This document shows positions 60,379 through 64,000 of a DNA stretch of 64,000 nt, piece after piece. Where the stretch lies: assembly GCA_904420445.1 (NCBI GenBank), contig CAJFVJ010000003.1, positions 330,441 to 394,440 on the forward strand. The letters are read 5' to 3'. The position numbers and the translations under genes were made by a program. Source of the stretch: Candidatus Adamsella avium (lineage in GTDB: Bacteria > Cyanobacteriota > Vampirovibrionia > Gastranaerophilales > CAJFVJ01). Position 1 is the stretch's first letter. Each line of letters opens with the position of its first letter. Under the pieces are notes generated by a model. The model was not told where the DNA came from and did no database searches. It saw nothing but the letters and a program-made list of their open reading frames with translations.

Positions 60379-62682
60379 CTATAAAAATATAACCAAGTCT
60401 GTTTTTACAAATTTTTTGTTATTCAAAAATGCAGGAATTTTTGAATTTTTGATAGTATTTGATACTGTGTTCAAAACAAGATTATCAACAACCTGAGAAC
60501 CTGTAGAGAAAGTCACATCAGATTCAACAACCTCTCCTTTTTCATCAATTATCAATGATAATTTAACCATATTATGTGTAATAACATTGCTGATTGTCAT
60601 CAAGTCCTGAGACAAATTATCCTTGATAGCCTGTCCGGTTGTATTGAAATAAGTCTGGAATGATGACTCAGAAGCCAACACAGACGGAACTTCCCAAGAA
60701 ACTCTAGTTACTTTTGCATTGTCTGCAGTCTGAATATAAGCGCTTGATAAAGCCTCATCTATATTTGACGAAATTTTTTGAGGTCCGGTATGAGTTGTCT
60801 GTGAATCTGGAAGCGAGGGTAAATCATCTCCTTCTGCAGAAGCACCGAGAATTTTTAGCTCCTTGCCATCGCCTGAGGACATACCATTTGCGTCATAATC
60901 TATGTTCTCAGATACAACATCAGGGGAACCATCTGACTCAGCTTGTGAAGCATCCTGCAAGTTTTCTTGAACCGCCAGCATATCAGAAGAAGCATGTTCC
61001 TTTTTGCCGAACATCAATGCTCCGGTAATTAACAACCCGGCAAGTGCTGCAACAACCATTGTCTTTTGATGAGGGAATGATGATGTCTTTTGCTGATTTT
61101 CATCAATATAACCTAATGACTCATCCTGTGATAGAGCTTCTTCAGCTTCATAATCACCCGCAAACAGATTTTTTGTCTTATCTTTTACATGAATTGTATC
61201 GGTTAACTCAACATCATCAACCTGTCCATCTTCCCCAAACAGCTCATTTAACTCGGTAGCACTGGCAAATAAATCATCGTCATCAGATGAGATATCATTA
61301 CTCTGTGTACTGACTCCCATCGGTTTTACAAGCTCTTCATCTTCATCAAAAACAGGCAGTGAACCTGCGCCCATCGGTTTTACCAAATCTTCATCACTTC
61401 CCTCTAAAGGTGGCAATGAAGCAGCACCCATCGGCTTTACAAGCTCTTCATCTTCATCAAAAACAGGCAGTGAACCTGCACCCATCGGTTTTACCAAATC
61501 TTCATCAGTTCCCTCTAATGGTGGCAATGAAGCTGCACCCATCGGTTTTACCAAATCTTCATCTTCATCAAAAACAGGCAGTGAACCTGCGCCCATTGGT
61601 TTCACCAAATCTTCATCAGTTTCCTCTAAAGGTGGCAATGAAGCTGCTCCCATCGGTTTTAGCAAATCTTCATCAGAATAAGCAGCAACAACTTCTTCCG
61701 GTGACTCTACAGTGACTTTTTCATTCAAATCATCAATCAAATCCTGTGTATGATCCAAATCATCATCATCGTTGTCATTTTTCACAACAGACAACCAGTC
61801 AGATTTTTGATTAACTGGCTCATTATGTTCTTCAACAGAAATAGCACCGGAATTCGAGAGTTTTTCAATTTCATTCAGCTCGCTGCTAAACTCTTCATCG
61901 GCAATCTTATCATCTTCATCTTTCAGCTCTCCAGGGATAACCGTTATTTCTTCTGAAGAATGAGGAATTTTTCTTGTAAAGACATCAAGACTCTTATCTT
62001 TCAAAAGCTTTGGATTTTCAGCCAATAATTTAGCATAAGCATCAAAACAGCTAAAATTCTTCAACTCCTCAACACAATTTTTTTCAGAAGCCAAAATTGT
62101 ATAAACAATCTTTCTTATATTTTCCGAGTCCATCTCTCCGTCAAGAAAGCTGACAAACAATTCCCGTAAAGTGTTTACATCAAAATATTCTTCATACTCT
62201 TTTGGGGTAGTTCTTGATATCACTCTGAAAATATTGTCCATAGGAAGAAGATTTTTTACTTCAACAAAGTAGTTATCTTCTTCTGAATTATCAAAATCAA
62301 TGCGTTCAACAGGAATAAAACCGAAAAACTTGAATGTTGACATATCGGAATTTAACTGCGCAGCAACATAAACATCAGAAAGGATATCAGCTTCTCTCTG
62401 TATTTTAGGGATAAAAATCTTGTTGTTTCTGACAAGACAAATATTTATACGAACGCCATCAATGCCTAAGTCTATACACTCAAAAGCCTCAAAAAACGGC
62501 TTTATGTTTACAAGACTCTTTGATATATCAATATTCTCCCAGTAGTCTTTCAAGACTTCAACCGAAGAAAATAATGCAAGAGCAGCTCTGTAATACTCTT
62601 CTGATGCTTCTTCTCCACCATAATTCTTTACAAATTCACAAGCTTTTTGTCTTATTAAATCAGTTATCTCTATTGACTTCAT
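60379..62682 (-). CDS. TonB-like membrane protein with long acidic cytoplasmic repeat domain
   Basis: 767 residues from ATG 62682 (AAGGA 7 nt upstream); a TTG at 62706 is less likely. Residues 1-290 form a folded domain. Residues about 320-470 contain seven KPMG units in an alternating 18/19-residue repeat (LVKPMGAASLPPLE.. and LVKPMGAGSLPVFD..). A transmembrane helix (MVVAALAGLLITGALMF) is at about 550-566. The final 110 residues resemble a TonB C-terminal domain (MVKLSLIIDEKGEVVESDVTF). Unlike classical TonB, most of the mass is on the cytoplasmic side. It is the first gene of the operon with the sigma-like and STAND genes, suggesting signal transfer from the envelope. Confidence 0.65.
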   Translation of the reverse strand: MKSIEITDLIRQKACEFVKNYGGEEASEEYYRAALALFSSVEVLKDYWENIDISKSLVNIKPFFEAFECIDLGIDGVRINICLVRNNKIFIPKIQREADILSDVYVAAQLNSDMSTFKFFGFIPVERIDFDNSEEDNYFVEVKNLLPMDNIFRVISRTTPKEYEEYFDVNTLRELFVSFLDGEMDSENIRKIVYTILASEKNCVEELKNFSCFDAYAKLLAENPKLLKDKSLDVFTRKIPHSSEEITVIPGELKDEDDKIADEEFSSELNEIEKLSNSGAISVEEHNEPVNQKSDWLSVVKNDNDDDDLDHTQDLIDDLNEKVTVESPEEVVAAYSDEDLLKPMGAASLPPLEETDEDLVKPMGAGSLPVFDEDEDLVKPMGAASLPPLEGTDEDLVKPMGAGSLPVFDEDEELVKPMGAASLPPLEGSDEDLVKPMGAGSLPVFDEDEELVKPMGVSTQSNDISSDDDDLFASATELNELFGEDGQVDDVELTDTIHVKDKTKNLFAGDYEAEEALSQDESLGYIDENQQKTSSFPHQKTMVVAALAGLLITGALMFGKKEHASSDMLAVQENLQDASQAESDGSPDVVSENIDYDANGMSSGDGKELKILGASAEGDDLPSLPDSQTTHTGPQKISSNIDEALSSAYIQTADNAKVTRVSWEVPSVLASESSFQTYFNTTGQAIKDNLSQDLMTISNVITHNMVKLSLIIDEKGEVVESDVTFSTGSQVVDNLVLNTVSNTIKNSKIPAFLNNKKFVKTDLVIFL
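61316..61670 (-). repeat. Tandem repeats in the TonB-like gene
   Basis: Three 111-nt units, each encoding an 18- plus a 19-residue half with the core KPMGA, plus a partial unit, in total seven KPMG motifs. Units are nearly identical in DNA, so copy number is likely to vary. Confidence 0.85.
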
Positions 62683-62819
62683 CCCAGAATCCTTTTTTAT
62701 CCCCAATCAATATAATAATATATTATAGTGCTCGGATATTTTGTATTTTTACATTGAATTAATCGTCTATATGTAGTATACTGATAGCTTGTAGAGTTTG
62801 TAAACTTTTTTAAATTTTG

Positions 62820-62845
62820 TTAACACTTTTATCAATAAATAACAT
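62820..62845 (+). promoter_or_regulatory. Promoter block shared with the repeat/kinase gene
   Basis: TTAACA near 62820 and ATAAATAACAT (62835-62845) align without gaps with TTACAC and ATAAATAACAT at 8881-8906. It lies about 55 nt before the gene at 62900. Confidence 0.45.
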
Positions 62846-62899
62846 TCATAGGTTTTCTAAAAGTAGTTTGGTTTTATTTTACAGTTAGAGGTATGCATT

Positions 62900-63373
62900 A
62901 TGGTTAATGGTGTAAATAATACTACAGGGATTAGTTCTTATCCTCAAAGTTTTCAAGACTTAATTCAAAAACCGCAAAACTCAGCGCCTCAAGGTGCTCA
63001 ACCGACAGCAGCGGAAGGTGATAAGGTTGATATCTCGAAAAAATCAAAAGGTAAAAAAATCGCTGCGGGAATAGGCATTGCAGCTGCTGCCGTATTGGCA
63101 TTATCAACAGCTTTGCACAAGCTACAGCCGCAAATCTTTACTGATATGCTTGCAAAAGAAAACGCTGCAGGAACAATCGCAAGGGGTATAGACAATGTCG
63201 GCAAATTTATCTCTGATATCCCGGGGAAAATCTCAAAGCTATTCAACAGAAAAGCAGAACAGCAAGACCTGAATCAACCGAAAATAAAGCAGCCTGACAT
63301 GACTCAGCAGCAGGAGACACAAGAGATTCTTGGTGATTTTGAAGAAGCGTTTGGTGGTCCAGAACAGCCGTAA
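62900..63373 (+). CDS. Small membrane or secreted hypothetical protein
   Basis: 157 residues, not recognised. The N-terminal 45 residues are polar and probably disordered (rich in Asn, Ser, Gln), ending in DKVDISKKSKGKK. A single hydrophobic Gly/Ala helix (IAAGIGIAAAAVLALSTAL) at about 53-72 follows, then a helical part and a Gln/Pro-rich C terminus. It is likely a single-pass membrane protein. Its upstream promoter block is shared with the repeat/kinase gene at 8935. Confidence 0.6.
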   Translation: MVNGVNNTTGISSYPQSFQDLIQKPQNSAPQGAQPTAAEGDKVDISKKSKGKKIAAGIGIAAAAVLALSTALHKLQPQIFTDMLAKENAAGTIARGIDNVGKFISDIPGKISKLFNRKAEQQDLNQPKIKQPDMTQQQETQEILGDFEEAFGGPEQP

Positions 63374-63458
63374 AAAACACTGATGGAAATTAACTCTGAA
63401 AATAACAGGCTTATTAAACAACGATTAAAAAAATAAAAAATTGTTAAGTTTTTTAAAC

Positions 63459-63496
63459 AAAAGTGCTAAAAAGTATATACTTTTTAGCACTTTTTT
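63459..63496 (+). terminator. Long palindromic terminator
   Basis: A perfect 36-nt palindrome (18-nt arms, from AAAAGTGCT to AGCACTTTT) followed by more T, 86 nt after the stop of the preceding gene. Confidence 0.85.
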
Positions 63497-63556
63497 AGAT
63501 AAGTTCGTTTTTATTTATATATAGAGTCTACACAAAACAGTTTGGAGGAACAAAAA

Positions 63557-63745
63557 ATGGCAAGAGTTCTTATTTCTATGCCGGAAGAATTTTTGAGCAA
63601 AATCGATGAAGTAGCAGACAACGAACAACGTTCCCGCAGTGAACTTATTCGTGAAGCACTGAGAACTTACATTCATCGCTCAAGAGTCCGGGAAAATACC
63701 ATAGCAGCAAAAAATGCATCCATACTGGAAGCATTACTGGATTAA
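63557..63745 (+). CDS. Ribbon-helix-helix (CopG-like) DNA-binding protein
   Basis: 62 residues from ATG 63557, with GGAGG 8 nt upstream; a TTG at 63542 lies inside that site and is rejected. MARVLISMPEEFLSKIDEVADNEQRSRSELIREALRTYI is a textbook ribbon-helix-helix: the strand (ARVLISM) contacts DNA and the two helices dimerise. It could be an antitoxin, but no toxin gene follows; it is a single gene between two terminators. Confidence 0.88.
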   Translation: MARVLISMPEEFLSKIDEVADNEQRSRSELIREALRTYIHRSRVRENTIAAKNASILEALLD

Positions 63746-63767
63746 AAAAGATTCACACCCACCAACA

Positions 63768-63797
63768 AAAAACGAGGTCCAAACAGCCTCGTTTTTT
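63768..63797 (+). terminator. Terminator of the ribbon-helix-helix gene
   Basis: AACGAGG (63771-63777) pairs with CCTCGTT (63787-63793), followed by a T run. Confidence 0.88.
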
Positions 63798-63868
63798 ATA
63801 TTATTTATTTTCAAAAATAAAAATATAATATATTATTATTTTCATCAAGAATATTTTTTGGATGAAAT

Positions 63869-64000
63869 ATGAACTTCAACAACCCTGAACTCAAATACTG
63901 GCTTGCTTTCTCAAAATGCAACAGAGTAGGAAACGTCTTCATAGAAAAAATCTATGAAAGATTTAAATCTTTGAATGAAGCCTGGCATGCCTCATCCTCT
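63869..64000 (+). CDS. dprA: DprA-like DNA processing protein, 5' end only
   Basis: 44 codons, cut by the right edge. MNFNNPELKYWLAFSKCNRVGNVFIEKIYERFKSLNEAWHAS fits the N-terminal SAM-like domain of DprA (the usual pattern is ELLYWLALs...G....LL..FGS...aw.a). DprA loads RecA onto incoming DNA during natural transformation. Only the N terminus is seen, so confidence is limited. Confidence 0.6.
   Translation, partial: MNFNNPELKYWLAFSKCNRVGNVFIEKIYERFKSLNEAWHASSS

Noticed and set aside
1-64000. CRISPR arrays or cas genes
   Set aside because: No regularly spaced 25-40 nt repeats with unique spacers and no Cas-like proteins were seen; all tandem repeats found are coding.

Overview
The window looks like an AT-rich chromosome segment from a Gram-negative-type bacterium. 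I infer an outer membrane from a TonB-like C-terminal domain, a possible PagP-like barrel and several Sec signal peptides. The overall style (alanine-rich secreted proteins, SpoIID/LytB protein, MurJ, many TPR proteins, no photosynthesis genes) is what I would expect from a non-photosynthetic relative of Cyanobacteria (Vampirovibrionia/Melainabacteria, for example Gastranaerophilales). No rRNA or marker phylogeny is available here, so that assignment is an inference of modest confidence.

Layout. 1-22 kb is mostly chromosomal: a frameshifted Ala/Glu/Gln repeat protein; a TPR-glycosyltransferase; glyQ, folK and alr; two related secreted proteins, one perhaps a PagP-like barrel; a secreted endonuclease/exonuclease/phosphatase-fold protein that has lost its catalytic acids; a large repeat protein ending in a UbiB/ABC1-like kinase domain and broken by a frameshift; a convergent HEXXH metalloprotease; murJ and a SpoIID-family gene; a small TM1266-like regulator with nagA; and an NfeD/SPFH membrane cluster. 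At 22.08 kb there is a tRNA-Leu(GAG).

22.2-50.1 kb is an accessory (defence) island lying directly against the 3' end of that tRNA. It holds a Mu-like transposition module (DDE transposase, MuB-like ATPase, two small genes), McrB with two EVE-like domains plus McrC, an SF1 helicase with a C-terminal DUF2726-like domain, three small genes, a seven-gene minus-strand operon (hsdR, hsdM, hsdS, a second methyltransferase-like gene, an SMC/PtuA-like ATPase and two HNH genes), a minimal tyrosine recombinase and two convergent hipBA modules. An imperfect copy of the tRNA-Leu 3' end occurs near 50.06 kb and could mark the far boundary. A RhuM-Fic/Doc gene and an XRE regulator follow.

52-64 kb returns to chromosomal content: lemA, a nucleotidyltransferase and a TPM protein; a protein made only of Clp N-domains; a three-gene operon (TonB-like membrane protein, sigma-like protein, zinc-ribbon/pseudo-cyclase/STAND ATPase); a small membrane protein; a ribbon-helix-helix protein; and the 5' end of dprA.

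Most notable: (i) the type I R-M operon extended by four translationally coupled genes; (ii) a palindromic element in three copies, one in frame inside the transposase gene, with compensatory changes in its stem; (iii) the repeat/kinase protein with a slippage-type deletion; (iv) hip operators phased exactly 50 bp apart; (v) a pseudo-cyclase STAND ATPase in one operon with sigma-like and TonB-like proteins.
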